Shown here: one piece after another, positions 1 through 9,829 of the stretch
Layout of the letters: every line of letters begins with the position of its first letter
Numbering within the stretch: position 1 is the stretch's first letter
Assembly: GCA_009760855.2 (NCBI GenBank)
Contig: WPIO01000204.1
Location: forward strand, 186,001-250,000
Direction of reading: 5' to 3'
DNA from: Cristatella mucedo
Taxonomy: Eukaryota; Bryozoa; Phylactolaemata; Cristatellidae
DNA: 64,000 nucleotides
The notes under the pieces: model-generated
What the model saw: only the letters and a program-made list of their open reading frames with translations
Told to the model about the DNA's origin: nothing
Database searches by the model: none
Position numbers and translations under genes: made by a program

Positions 1-900
1 CCTGCACGCCTCCTAGCCCCTTAAGATAACCTACCCCATACCCATCCTTTAGGCTTCCTATGACCCGCAAGTCGTCATATCTTTAGTATCACCGGCTCAT
101 ACTCGATATGCTCACTGAAGACTTCCAGGGACGTCGATGAGCACGTCGAGATTGGTATATCATGTTTTTGTCAGTGGGTAGTGTCTATAGCTTTATTCCG
201 ATAATAAATATTTGTGTCAGAACTTTTGCTCTTTGACTGGGAATGACAACCTAAAGGTCGTCTGCTTTCTCCATGAATGGTGCATTCATGGGATGATAAA
301 AACAGCAATAATAACAAACTTTCGAGCGCCTACTGATAACTAACTCTTTTAAAGTTTAGTATTTTGAAAAGAAAGAAAATAGACTGGCAAGTAAAAATGC
401 TAATAATGTCCGTAAACCTTTGCTTAATAAAGACAATTACGAAAGGTGGCTCATAAACTGCTATGCGAAAATATCCCAATCATGCAGGGGTGAACTGAAA
501 GCAGCATGTAATGAGCCGGTCTGCCGTAAGTCGTAGTCTTATGATGCCTGACATAAAATATACATCGGTCTCACTGATTGAAACGGCCCATCCGATGCCA
601 ATAAAGACCTACTTAATTAAAATAAAACATGCCAGCGTAATCTAAACACACGGCCTTAATTCAGCCTTCGATCACAATGCGATTGCACAAGGAATAGCTC
701 ATCACGAAAGAGAGAAGAAAAAGCCTCGTCGGCCTTGGTTTTTGACTTACCAGCGGTGAACAAATGACGCCGCTCAAAGCTTATTTCTTCTATCAAAAAC
801 GATCATGCCTAGCAGCCAAGGTAACTAAAGTGAAATAAACAAATTTGCATGTACTTGTATATTACCATAAAATCATCGTGACTCATGCATGGTATAGATT

Positions 901-2460
901 AATGGAACGAGTTGTGGCAGAGTAGCTGAACTGATGCATTGCAACTTCAAACCGCCCTAGTAAGTTCCATTCTAGTTTTTCAGCTAATCACTCCACAGAA
1001 TCAGCTATCCTTCTGGCGTATAACGAACTAATTAAGAATGGAGACTTAGGTAGAGTATCAATGCTTGTTTTTTTTTCGAACGTTTGGCAGCTTTTGATAC
1101 TATCAATCGATAAGTCCTTCTCGAGTGCCTCTCACCGCGCCTGGACATCACTGGCACTGTATTGCTCTGCAGTGCAATTCAGGTCCTTTCTCAGAGGGAG
1201 ACTCCAGAGTATTGATGTGAATGAACCAAGATCATCCGAGGAGCTTCTGAAAATGGGGTACCTCAGGGCTCTGTGATTGATCCCATTGTTTTTACTGTGT
1301 ATTCTTTCCCTCTTGCCGATGCGATTGCTGGGCAAAATCTAGGCATTCACTTCGATATCAATCGCTCTCAATAATAGCTTAACCTTGATCTCTCACAGCC
1401 CTCCAGCACGTTGAGTTCTCTCAACTCTCTTACCGCAAGTATTAATGACATCCACAAATTGATGGCAGCAAGCTAACGATTTTTATTATTTCCATATTTG
1501 AATGACGTCCTAGAGAACTTTCTAGTTATGGAAAAACCAAGTGTAACTCAGAAATTGAAAAACTCAACACTCACAGTCGGCTTTGCTAACCAATTTTCTA
1601 TTCAATTTGCAAGAAACCTAGGTATCACATTCCAAAGTGACCTCTCATTACACGACCACATCAGCTCTACAGTCAAATCAGCCTACCTTCAGTTACATAA
1701 AATTAAATATTATTTGGGCTAGTTAAGATACGAAATGTCAAGTCTAAATTGGTCTATGAATTTGTGACATACCGTTTCAACTATTGCAGCTCCTTGCTTG
1801 CTGATCTACTGGTCTGTGCAATCATTCACTTACAGCTTGTGTAAAACTAAGCAACCAGGCTTATGTGTCGTGAGCGTAGCAGTCACCAAATTCCGCCACT
1901 TCCAGTCGATCTAACTGCTTCCGAGTCAAGTGACATATTGACTTCATGGTTCTGTCACTACTTTGTAGGTCCTTTCATTCATTGGCTCAAACACCCTATG
2001 AGATTTACTCCCCACCAAGGCGAATCAGTGTAGCACTCGCTTTTTGGAATCGAAACGTTTACCTGTCTGTTGCACGAACCTCATATCTTTCGGAGACCGT
2101 GCCCTTAGTCCGCATGCTAATGCAAACTGGAGCTGACTTCCGACTTGAGTCATGAAATCCCTCGACTTGACCAGATTTAACAAGAAAATTAAAACGAGCC
2201 TTTTTATCACAGCAGTGAGTGGATCGACCGATTCGTCCTTTATGTGCTTTTGCGTTCTGACAGTGTGCATGCTGTCGCTAACCGTATTTGAATGCTGACC
2301 ATACGAATGTCGCCATTAACGATGTCATTCTTGTTGCCATTGTGCTACTGCTAACCACCTGAAGGTGCTTCCTTTGCAGGAAATTTAATGAACCTAGAAA
2401 AACATCTAGTTTCCCGTGTGTGCTTTGTCAAATGTATTATTATTCATATTCTTATTTTGT
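901..2460 (+). pseudogene. LINE-A fragment: reverse transcriptase and 3' UTR, decayed
   Basis: Broken reading frames on the plus strand match the LINE-A reverse transcriptase seen at 18.4-24.7 kb. In order they give ERVVA and NHSTESA (about 905-1010), an aspartate-containing FDTI-like palm segment (about 1090), GVPQGSV-like residues with frame changes (about 1255-1280), PLADAIA (about 1310), then ARNLGITFQSDLSL (1606-1650), and further C-terminal blocks to about 2200. The 3' UTR follows, ending in an AT-rich tail (attattattcatattctta) near 2455. Stops and frameshifts throughout mean that no functional enzyme is encoded. The element is 5'-truncated at about 901. The paralogue at 51165-52465 has lost the first 430 bp of this piece. 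Confidence 0.85.
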
Positions 2461-2844
2461 CTCCATGAAAGTGCTGCAAACTTGGCCGTCAACGAAGCGA
2501 TTTGCTACGTACAAGCCTGCTGCATGTTGGTATCGCTAAGCTACAACACACGTGCTGGTTTTAAATCTAGCTACGCTACAGGCAGCTTAGGCATGGGCAG
2601 CTTTATCAGCCTTCCGAAACGCAAGTGTGCGTACTTCAGGAGTCTGGAAGTCGAACGCCGATACTGGGTACTCCTATTTGAGCTGCTAGTCTCCCTTTCT
2701 TTACGTCATTGACCATGAGTCATTGCTAATCCGACAATCCGACGACTTCGAACCTACGCTACAAGGCTAATGAATTGCACAGAACAGTCAGACTGCGTCT
2801 TGTCTTGCAGATGGTAGACTTGAGCAGAGATCTATAAAAATAAT
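2461..2844. other. Duplicated non-coding interval
   Basis: This stretch belongs to the segmental duplication and matches about 52470-52840. A 98-codon open frame covers 2416-2712, but the other copy carries an in-frame stop in the same place. I see no domain, splice signal or codon bias and treat it as non-coding. Confidence 0.6.
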
Positions 2845-3345
2845 TATGATAACATTAATAGAACACTCGATAAAGCTTTCCCATAGAACTAAATCTCGTT
2901 CGAGGCACTTTTGTTTCCTGGAAAGGACGTGCTATCGAATGGTTAATGGTAGCATGATCAATAAACAACACAAATAATATATTTAGGTGTGGCATACATA
3001 GTGTCAGCATTCAAGTGTGGTTAGTGGCAGCATGAATAGTGTCAGCTCGCATAAGCAAATTAAGGACGAATGGCAGGGACACATTAATTGCTATTATACT
3101 GATTAATTGGTGAGATTTTAGTTTATTTTTAAATGTGGTCAAGTCAGGAGATTCATGACGGGAGTCGGGTGTGAGTTCCAGACTTTCTTGAGCCTACGAA
3201 CTTAAGATACGGTCTCCAAAGAATTTGAGATTTGTACGAGGTATAGGTAAGCGATTAGGTTCCGAAAAGTGGGTGGTGTGATGCTTAGCATAGTGTGGGC
3301 GTAAATCTGAAAGGCCGGCTGGAGCCGAAGGACGAAATAAGCTAG
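2845..3345 (-). mobile_element. LINE-A 3' end fragment
   Basis: Read on the minus strand this is the last part of the LINE-A reverse transcriptase C-terminus followed by its 3' UTR. Diagnostic UTR text is the repeated agtgtcagc / gcataagc motif around 3000-3055. The conserved end lies at 2845-2890, where an AT-rich tail and a degenerate stem-loop (gataaagc ... aatctcg) abut. The element is 5'-truncated at about 3345. The orthologous piece in the right copy is 52845-53520, where a SINE-1 has landed inside it. Confidence 0.8.
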
Positions 3346-3447
3346 ATCTACTTTAAAAAGTTATACGACTCTAAACAGCAGGTTTCGTCTAAGTTTAGGT
3401 TCAGTTCCGTATCTGTATTTTCTTTCCAAAGATCTAGTTTATGCACT

Positions 3448-3607
3448 AATATGCTGCGTAAAAAAATTCATTTATATAGCGCCCCAAGAGAACTTAATCT
3501 CTATTCAGGCTCTTCACGTATGCCTCGGGGCTCGAGCCCACGACCTCAGTCAGACCTTGGTCGGGCGAGCACCTTAACCGCTAGACCAAACCAGCTCTCC
3601 GTAGACC
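3448..3607 (-). mobile_element. SINE-1, tRNA-derived with LINE-A-like tail
   Basis: Minus-strand reading gives a tRNA-like head with an A box (tggtctagcgg, complement of 3578-3588) and a B box (gggctcgagccc, 3528-3539). After the head comes a tail with agagattaagttctctt and ggggcgct, which is close to the LINE-A 3' stem-loop, and finally an A-rich end. Length is about 155 bp. The right duplication copy has uninterrupted sequence here (gctgcgcagatctcc at about 53550), so this insertion came after the duplication. A short target duplication of about cgta is plausible. No tRNA gene is implied: the sequence has a long non-tRNA tail and several family members occur in the window. Confidence 0.85.
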
Positions 3608-5065
3608 TTCTTTGCCTGTACAGACAAGCAATTTAGGAGTAGGAAACGGTTGTTTGGTTACCGCGGTAGCAGCGGTACCTCTCTTTTGCAATAAGGTTTA
3701 AATAGAGTGTCGTGGTGGACATTAGCATATCTCCAAACCACCCAAGTGATTACAGTCAAAGCCGACATACCTTGTATGGTAAATTATTTCTGTTCTTGCT
3801 GTACTTTTCGTCGATGAGCTACGATGCATCCTTGCTTACTAGTATAAGTGACAGAGAATGAATATACGAACCTCTATGTTCCGTTTCCCGAGTAGAGTAG
3901 CTGTACATGGAATTTCCCACTTCATGATGTCACTCCGTTAGAAGCAACTTCTGGCATAACGTGCGAGTATAAATCGGCTGTAAGTTAGAACCTGTAACAC
4001 GTTTAGAAATGTTCCGAATACTACTTAAATGGTTGCAATTTAGTTAGCGACCGAATTTCTACAGTATCCACAGAATTATTTAATGTCCTTACTTACGCGG
4101 CTATACCTTGTACAAAATTGACCGCTTGCTACCGTTCCCAACAAAACACAGGTACACACAAACACAAAAATACTTACAAATACACATGCACATGCATATA
4201 CATTTCCACACGAGCATGCAGACTATCAGGTACATACAAGCATGCCCATAGATGCGATCACACATTCGTAAATAACGTATGGATGTGGCGCTCCCTCGAG
4301 CTCACCATATACCTTTGCAAGAGCCCTCCAGTCGACATATGGTCAGGCTAAGTATTACAACCGAGCAAAAAGTCCCATGGTTCCAAAACCAAGCGCTTTA
4401 TTAGCAGCAATCACCAGACCAAGCACAGTCTTCATACTCTAGACGGCTGCCGGTGTAGTGAGATGTATACTTCTTCATCGTCTGTCGCTCCCTTAACATG
4501 CACTCATTCGGCAGCCCTATACTGCAACCGTGCATTGCTTTTGCACCGTCAAGCCGTTGTTCCTTCCCGACGCCCTACAGCTAGCAGCAGTCTGTGGAAG
4601 ATGAATGTCCCTCCCGCCGAAGATGCCAGGTTGCACTGATTCGTGTCGAAATGCTTCGTTATATGCCAAGAGCTTTTGCCCTCCCCTCAGCCGCTCGAAA
4701 GCCTGTTGTGGCTTTGAGAATCTGATCACATGCAGGGCCACAGCCAAAGTCTCACTGGGTCATAGGAATCGTTCTCTGTAGCCCATGTCCTCCTAATCGG
4801 GCAACAGATCAGTGATCCTTTTGCTTAAGTTGGGTCCGGCATCTGTCACCCTGAGGCTGTCTATGTCACAGCTGTGCCGCAATGACCAGGCAGATAATTA
4901 GACTATTCTTCGACGACTTGGAGTAAAGTGGGCAAGCCTAGCCTCTCAGCTCTAACTGGAACACTGCAGAACCGAATTGTGGGCAGACTCCGGACCACTA
5001 TGCGGTCTATCTCCTGTCCATCCAAACCTATTCAGTCCAGTAGCTGTATTTGCTCAGTTCCGGTA
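3608..5065. other. Duplicated non-coding interval with repeat R
   Basis: No gene is recognised. The interval matches about 53570-55210. It includes a CA-rich stretch at 4145-4210 and a segment at about 4380-4770 (called R here, containing ttattagcagcaatcacc and agccgttgttcc). R occurs in both segmental copies and again, diverged, at about 55770-56050. The 76-codon minus-strand frame at 4517-4747 is not preserved intact in the other copies. Confidence 0.65.
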
Positions 5066-5242
5066 TAATAAATAATAGCTGATTTAACAGCCTCTTTTTT
5101 ATAGCGACAGAAGAGCCTTTACGGCTATCACAACCACTTGCAGTGGCGATAAAGAATCGCCCACCGCAGGATTCGACACCACGACCTCGGGGCCGAGGTC
5201 GTGAAAAGCAACCGCCTTACCTAGTGAGCCATTATGGCTCAC
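5066..5242 (-). mobile_element. SINE-2, tRNA-derived
   Basis: On the minus strand the element starts ggtgagccataatggctc with an A-box-like block (tggctcactagg) and continues with aaggcggttgc, a diverged B box (ggtgtcgaatcc), then the family body gcgattctttatcgcc, a small hairpin and ggctcttctgtcgctata. The same body occurs at 7740-7925, 60033-60222 and 61903-62012. The right duplication copy runs straight through (cagttccgagatagtcctg at about 55217), giving a clean empty site, so this insertion postdates the duplication. Confidence 0.88.
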
Positions 5243-5498
5243 CAGTCCTGATTGGCGTCGTCACATGCCCACGGGATCGACCTCTCGAGTCTTGATTGGT
5301 TGCTCCAAACTAAGCCCGACGTCTAGCTCAGTTTTGCCTCCTGCCCCGCGAGTCTCAGGCTTCATCTGGTGGTTCTATCAGCATTACAGTCCTCCTGGAG
5401 TGTCAGTATCAGCTCCCAGTCTTTTTGCTGCGCCTCACACCTATCAGCTCCTACTCTCCATCCTCCTACCAGCATGTGTGATCAGACGATAGCAGCTG

Positions 5499-5894
5499 GT
5501 GCCAAACTCTGCAGCTAGGCTTGTCTGCCGTGAGCGTCGCAGTTGCCACATCACATCACTTCTCGCCGACCTGCACTGGCTGCCAGTCAAGCAACGGATT
5601 GACTTCAAGGCTTTGTCGCTCACTTTTAGGTCCCTTCATTCTATGGCTCCAGCCTATCTCTCAGATATAATACCCCATCAGGCCAAGCATCGTACCACCC
5701 TCTTTTCGGAATCCAACAGTCCACAAATACCCCATACAAACCTCAAATCCTTTGGAGACCGTGCATTTAGTTCGTATGCTCCCAAAGCCTGGAACTCCCT
5801 CCCGACCTGCGTCAGAACATCCCCTGACCTGACCACATGTAAAAAGAATTTAAAAACACACCTATTTAGGACAGCATTTAGTGGGTCCCTGTGA
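5499..5894 (+). pseudogene. LINE-A ORF2 C-terminal remnant
   Basis: A 131-residue open frame covers the region after the reverse transcriptase catalytic core. Recognisable blocks are NSAARLVCRER, HWLPVKQRI, MAPAYLSDII, FGDRAFSSYAPKAWNSLP and a terminal LKTHLFRTAFSG, all typical of the C-terminal end of CR1/L2-type LINE proteins. A stop just upstream (tag in the QLV context near 5492) and the lack of any catalytic motif mean it is a dead fragment. The methionine at 5499 is internal to the original protein and not a real start. The natural stop at 5892-5894 is retained, which fixes the end of the LINE-A protein. Confidence 0.88.
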
Positions 5895-6059
5895 TTCGTC
5901 CTTGATGTGCTTGTGCGTGCAGACACTGCGCATGCTGCCACTAACCACATTTGCATGCTGACCGTGTGCATGTCACCCCTAACCATGTTATTCATTCTGT
6001 TTCTTTATCAAGCATGATTTTACTCACCATTCAATTGTATTTCCGTTTGCAGCAAATGT

Positions 6060-6099
6060 AAAGCGCCCAGAGAGAGATTAAGTTCTCTAAGGGCGCTTT
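6060..6099 (+). other. LINE-A 3'-terminal stem-loop
   Basis: The arms aaagcgccc (6060-6068) and gggcgcttt (6091-6099) are perfect inverted repeats. A second inner pairing (gaga with tctc) shortens the loop. Related copies appear at the end of most LINE-A fragments (18430-18475, 51885-51930, 54285-54330), and a variant sits at the end of SINE-1. In LINEs such a 3' structure is a plausible recognition site for the reverse transcriptase; that role is inferred. Confidence 0.8.
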
Positions 6100-6125
6100 A
6101 TCAAGTACATTATTATTAATATTGA

Positions 6126-7290
6126 GGTTCTATTCAAATATAGTCATACAATATTTTCGTCGTACTGGTACTAGTAACGATCTTGACAGTCCTGTATATC
6201 TCGACGAAAGTGCTAATCTTGCCATTTTAGGTAGTCTCACATTTTAAGCTTATTTGTTTTACAAATTTCCTTAAGAATGTGGACCTTGGTGGATGCTTTG
6301 AATCTGATTTTGGCATCGTCCATATAATGCTATTTTAAACCGGATACTTAGTTTAAAGCTTGAGACCACAAGAAAGACATTAAATGCTGAAATGAAAGTT
6401 ATCCCAAGCAAATTTCTTCATCCTATATAGCTTCTTAGTTAAATTGTCGTACTTTAGCACATTCTTTATTTTTGAACTATCTAATATGATACCTTTGACC
6501 TTTACCTACCAAAGGATTTAACAGGCTTCTTAGATGTACTCGAAACCTGCATGCCCATTTTATAGAGATTTGAGAATTTGCTTGGCGAGGAGGTAGCAAT
6601 CTAGCTAGGTTTGCTAAAAGTGCAGATATGGCATCAGACTTGGTGCATCTAACCACTGGTTCCGCAAGATGCTCTTGTTCCGGGCCTCTCATTAGGTTGC
6701 AGTAGCCAGTCCCTTTAGCAATAGCGTTCATTAATCTCACCACTGTCACTTAGGCGAAGAAAACATAGAAGCGTCGTAAAACCACCAGGGAGGCTCATCA
6801 GGAATGCCTGTTTTGTATTCTTAGCCATGACCTCCATGCGTGCTAGCACTGAGCAAAATCTCAGCATTGATGTTGACATCCTTGAAGTGCGAAGTGTAAG
6901 TAGTAGGAAGAGACAGTTTATTGTTCCCTTATCGAACAGTACACCAATCTGAGGCCCCTGGATAAAACTGTCTACTATTATGCTTCATTTACTCGGGTTT
7001 CAGGTATATCATATGGCCTTAAATGGACAGTACACATTTTGCAAAATCACAACCTATTTTAACGAAGGCATAAGCTATAAGTATTGTTAGAATTTATTTT
7101 CTTTGATTTGTGACTTTCAGATTGCCATACAGTTTCAAAAGCAACAGCAAGAGCATTTCTGGGCGATTTATTTTTTAACAAATTGTGATGATCGCTCTCT
7201 CACACTCTTTTGCTACTACTTCTATTTGATGCTCACGGTATGGTCGCAAAAATTCCCTGACCTCCTAAATTAGAATAGTGCGTCCTACTA
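6126..7290. other. Unassigned AT-rich sequence
   Basis: No domain, splice pattern or element end was recognised. A 90-codon minus-strand frame (6477-6749) has no motif that I know and may be chance. No match to the segmental duplication was seen here. Confidence 0.4.
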
Positions 7291-7329
7291 AGAGCGAGAG
7301 TGAGAGAGAGGAAGACAGAGAGAGAGAGG

Positions 7330-7377
<48 letters not shown>

Positions 7378-7385
7378 GGAAGAGA

Positions 7386-7453
<68 letters not shown>

Positions 7454-7457
7454 AAGA
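7291..7457. repeat. (GA)n microsatellite
   Basis: About 165 bp of nearly pure GA on the plus strand, with occasional gga, aaag and ata interruptions. Every reading frame through it is open (Arg-Glu or Ser-Leu runs), but these frames are artefacts of the repeat. Confidence 0.97.
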
Positions 7458-7739
7458 CGGAACAAGCCAATGCTCTGACGTCTCAGGGATATTAGTGCCG
7501 AGAAGTGCCACGTGCTTTCTCACCTGATTAATTGTGTTTCTTTTATGCATCTCACCTGGTGCATGAAGTCTTTCCCGCCTTGACGAGACAATAAGGACCA
7601 TTACTATGAGCCCATTGCTGTGTCTCAGCTTATATGTAACAACTTCATACATTACTACCCAGATTGTATATTCGAAACCTGATGTAGGAAACTAAGTAAC
7701 TCTTGGGTATTGGTCTTAGTTCGATATTCACTTTGCCAT

Positions 7740-7925
7740 ATTGCGAAGAGGTAAGGAACTTGCTCTTTACGACCGAGGTCGTGGGTTCACATCTGCAGTG
7801 GGTAGATCCCTTATTGCGTAATGCAAGCGGTGGTGATTGCCGTTAAAACTTTACAGCCGTGATTCAAAGGCGGCTGGTAAATCAACTATTACATCAATAT
7901 TATTAATAAAATAAAAGCTGAGAAA
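7740..7925 (+). mobile_element. SINE-2, diverged copy
   Basis: It has gaggtaaggaacttgctctt followed by a B-box-like gggttcacatctgc, then gcaagcggtggtgattgccg and an AT-rich end. The order matches the SINE-2 at 60033-60222, but the A box and the central part are worn. It lies between the GA and CA microsatellites. Confidence 0.75.
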
Positions 7926-8040
7926 TTCACTGACTTCAAAATTTGAGTATTTTCCTCTGTTCAGTTAGCTTGATGACCTGCAGCGACTCTTGTTTCCTCG
8001 CTGATTTGATCCAGGCTCACACCCGCCGACAGACATACGC

Positions 8041-8042
<2 letters not shown>

Positions 8043-8132
<90 letters not shown>

Positions 8133-8138
8133 GCACAC
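8043..8138. repeat. (CA)n microsatellite
   Basis: About 90 bp of pure CA, with a further CA-rich imperfect stretch to about 8222. Threonine-histidine or cysteine-valine frames across it are not genes. Confidence 0.97.
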
Positions 8139-8324
8139 GTGCTGCCGAAAACACGCTCGAAACACCAAGATTACCGCACACCCAAACACTCACGTAGGAA
8201 GCAAGCATACACACACACGAGACAAATGTGAACAATCAAGCTCAGTTAATTAAAGACAAATTAAAACATTCCTTTTTTGTAGTTTGCGGACAGGACTTCG
8301 AAGTAATGTTGTTAATGCACATAA

Positions 8325-9015
8325 CAATAATAATAATACATTTGCATGGCGCCATCCTAGAACATACTATCTTTCTAGGCACTTTACAAAGTAGTAATAC
8401 TATTAATAATCACCATCATATATTGCGCCCTCAGAGAACTTAATCTCTTATGAGGCACTTTAGTTTTGCTGCAAAGAAAGCACAATAGATTCGTTAGCAA
8501 TAGCCTGCTCAATAAAAAACAATAGTAACATAGTTATTGGTGACATGCGTAGAGTCAGCATGCAAGAATAGTTAGTGGCAGCATGCAGCGTGTCTGCACA
8601 CATAAGCATGTAAAGGATGAAAAATTAGGGACCCACTAAATGCTGTGATATATAGATGCGCTTTTAGTTTCCTTTTAAATGTAGTCAAGTCAGAAGATAT
8701 CGTCGCTAAAGATGCCGTGAAAAATTTGTTATTATTAGCCATAGCATACTCAGTGTCAGGCAGGCATACGTTGAAGTACCTTGCACGGGGATAGAATGAA
8801 AAAGTACTGGCTGCATGCACAGTGTCAGCACGCATAAGCACTAGAAAATTACCACTGGAACCCACTAAATTCTGTCGTAAATAGATGTATTTTCAGCTTC
8901 TTTCTAGAATTCGTCAAGTAAGGTGATGTCGTGACGTCGATCGGCGGTGAGTTCCATTCTTTGGAAGCGAATGAACTACGGTCTCCCATTAATTTGAAGT
9001 TCGCGAGGATCCTGC
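8325..9015 (-). mobile_element. Cluster of LINE-A 3' end fragments
   Basis: At least three minus-strand LINE-A ends lie head to tail. A short tail occupies 8325-8395 (aataataat then a degraded stem-loop). A longer end at about 8400-8711 has the stem-loop text gagaacttaatctct, the UTR and the start of the C-terminal ORF. A second UTR plus ORF end lies at about 8810-9015 (gtgtcagcacgcataagc). Each is 5'-truncated and non-coding. Exact joins are uncertain because the middle part (8712-8810) is too diverged to assign. Confidence 0.75.
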
Positions 9016-9640
9016 AAAGTCATCAAGGGTCATCAGTTCGGGCATACCCTTGACCTGCTTGTTCATGAAAACTCCCGACAGCGGATAGTGCAGATAAGAA
9101 AAACTAATTGCAAATTCACTGTAGATCATGCTGAAAAACCTACACAATCACTTTTAACTTTGGCGACGCCTATTATTTGCTAAATAATAATTACGATTGG
9201 GTCACAGGACCGGTAATTTCGTAGCAGTATTGCAATAGTCAAAGAACCGACTGCCAACTGCTAAATAGACTTGAGCAACAACAACGTTAGAAAAGTAACA
9301 AGCTGTGGAATTTTTCACTGGAAATTTTCTGTTAATAGATTTAGATTGGAATAGTCACTCTTTTATTAACTAACATAGCATACAATCTTACCACGTAAAT
9401 AGCGCTACAAACGTGCAATGCTCGCTGGCTATTCATTCAAAATTTCTGCCCCATCATTTGTTTCGTCTATTCGTGTCTGCTGTTTGCTCAAAAGGCCTAT
9501 TTAGAGAGAGCAAAAAGAGGCAACTTTGATCTTAGAGCCTATTTTTATTACCACTCCAAGATACGTTAAAATCTTCCTAAAGTTAGTGCAGGAGAACCGA
9601 ATGTTCACTTTTAATTGTATGATCTGAGTGCCTAAAACGT
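9016..9640. other. Unassigned sequence at left edge of satellite array
   Basis: No gene or element was recognised. Convincing similarity to satellite monomers begins only at about 9640-9720 (tattttcattgacgtaac resembles the 11625 region). The true array edge could lie anywhere in this interval. Confidence 0.4.
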
Positions 9641-9829
9641 TTGCTCATGAAAATGTTTGCAGAGAGCAGAGCCGGGCAGTACGTGTCGACTGAACCTTGT
9701 CAATAATAAAGACAATACATATTTTCATTGACGTAACAAGGGGAACAAATACAAGACTAATTGGCCGACTATAACAAGATTCAACATCTCTACGTAATGG
9801 GCCTCGATTAGTAATTTAATGTAATCTAA

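Larger units (their letters stand above)
1..5451 (+). repeat. Segmental duplication, left copy
   Basis: The order of sequence here is repeated in the same orientation at 50239-55440. Matching landmarks include the text around 150 and 50390 (ttggtatatcatgtttttg), the LINE-A fragment at 1500 and 51340, the gctgcaaacttggccg text at 2475 and 52482, and the segment at 4380-4770 and 54490-54880. The copy begins at the window edge, so it may extend further left. Divergence is substantial, with many point changes and small indels. This copy uniquely holds a SINE-1 at 3448-3607, a SINE-2 at 5066-5242 and about 430 bp of LINE-A (around 905-1340) missing from the other copy. The right edge is where a LINE-A 3' end begins at about 5452. 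Confidence 0.9.
5452..6125 (+). mobile_element. LINE-A 3' end, best preserved tail
   Basis: This 5'-truncated LINE-A begins in the C-terminal part of its reverse transcriptase ORF. It keeps the last 131 codons open (5499-5894), a 3' UTR of about 165 bp with the gtgcttgtgcgtgc and gcatgctgaccgtg motifs, a strong stem-loop at 6060-6099 and a terminal attattatta tract. It sits exactly where alignment with the right segmental copy stops, so the insertion may have coincided with, or obscured, the duplication boundary. It is the clearest reference in the window for the LINE-A 3' end. Confidence 0.9.

Noticed and set aside
2416..2712. 98-codon frame with a hydrophobic N-terminus resembling a signal peptide.
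   Set aside because: The duplicate copy has an in-frame stop and indels. The start overlaps the LINE-A tail, so no conservation as a gene.
3528..3588. Possible tRNA gene on the minus strand.
   Set aside because: The pol III boxes belong to SINE-1, which has a long non-tRNA tail and several copies; no cloverleaf was confirmed.
6477..6749. 90-codon minus-strand frame.
   Set aside because: No motif recognised, no second copy to compare, and no flanking gene signals.
7233..7652. Long Ser/Leu or Arg/Glu frames.
   Set aside because: Direct translation of the (GA)n microsatellite.
7943..8235. His/Thr and Cys/Val frames.
   Set aside because: Direct translation of the (CA)n microsatellite.
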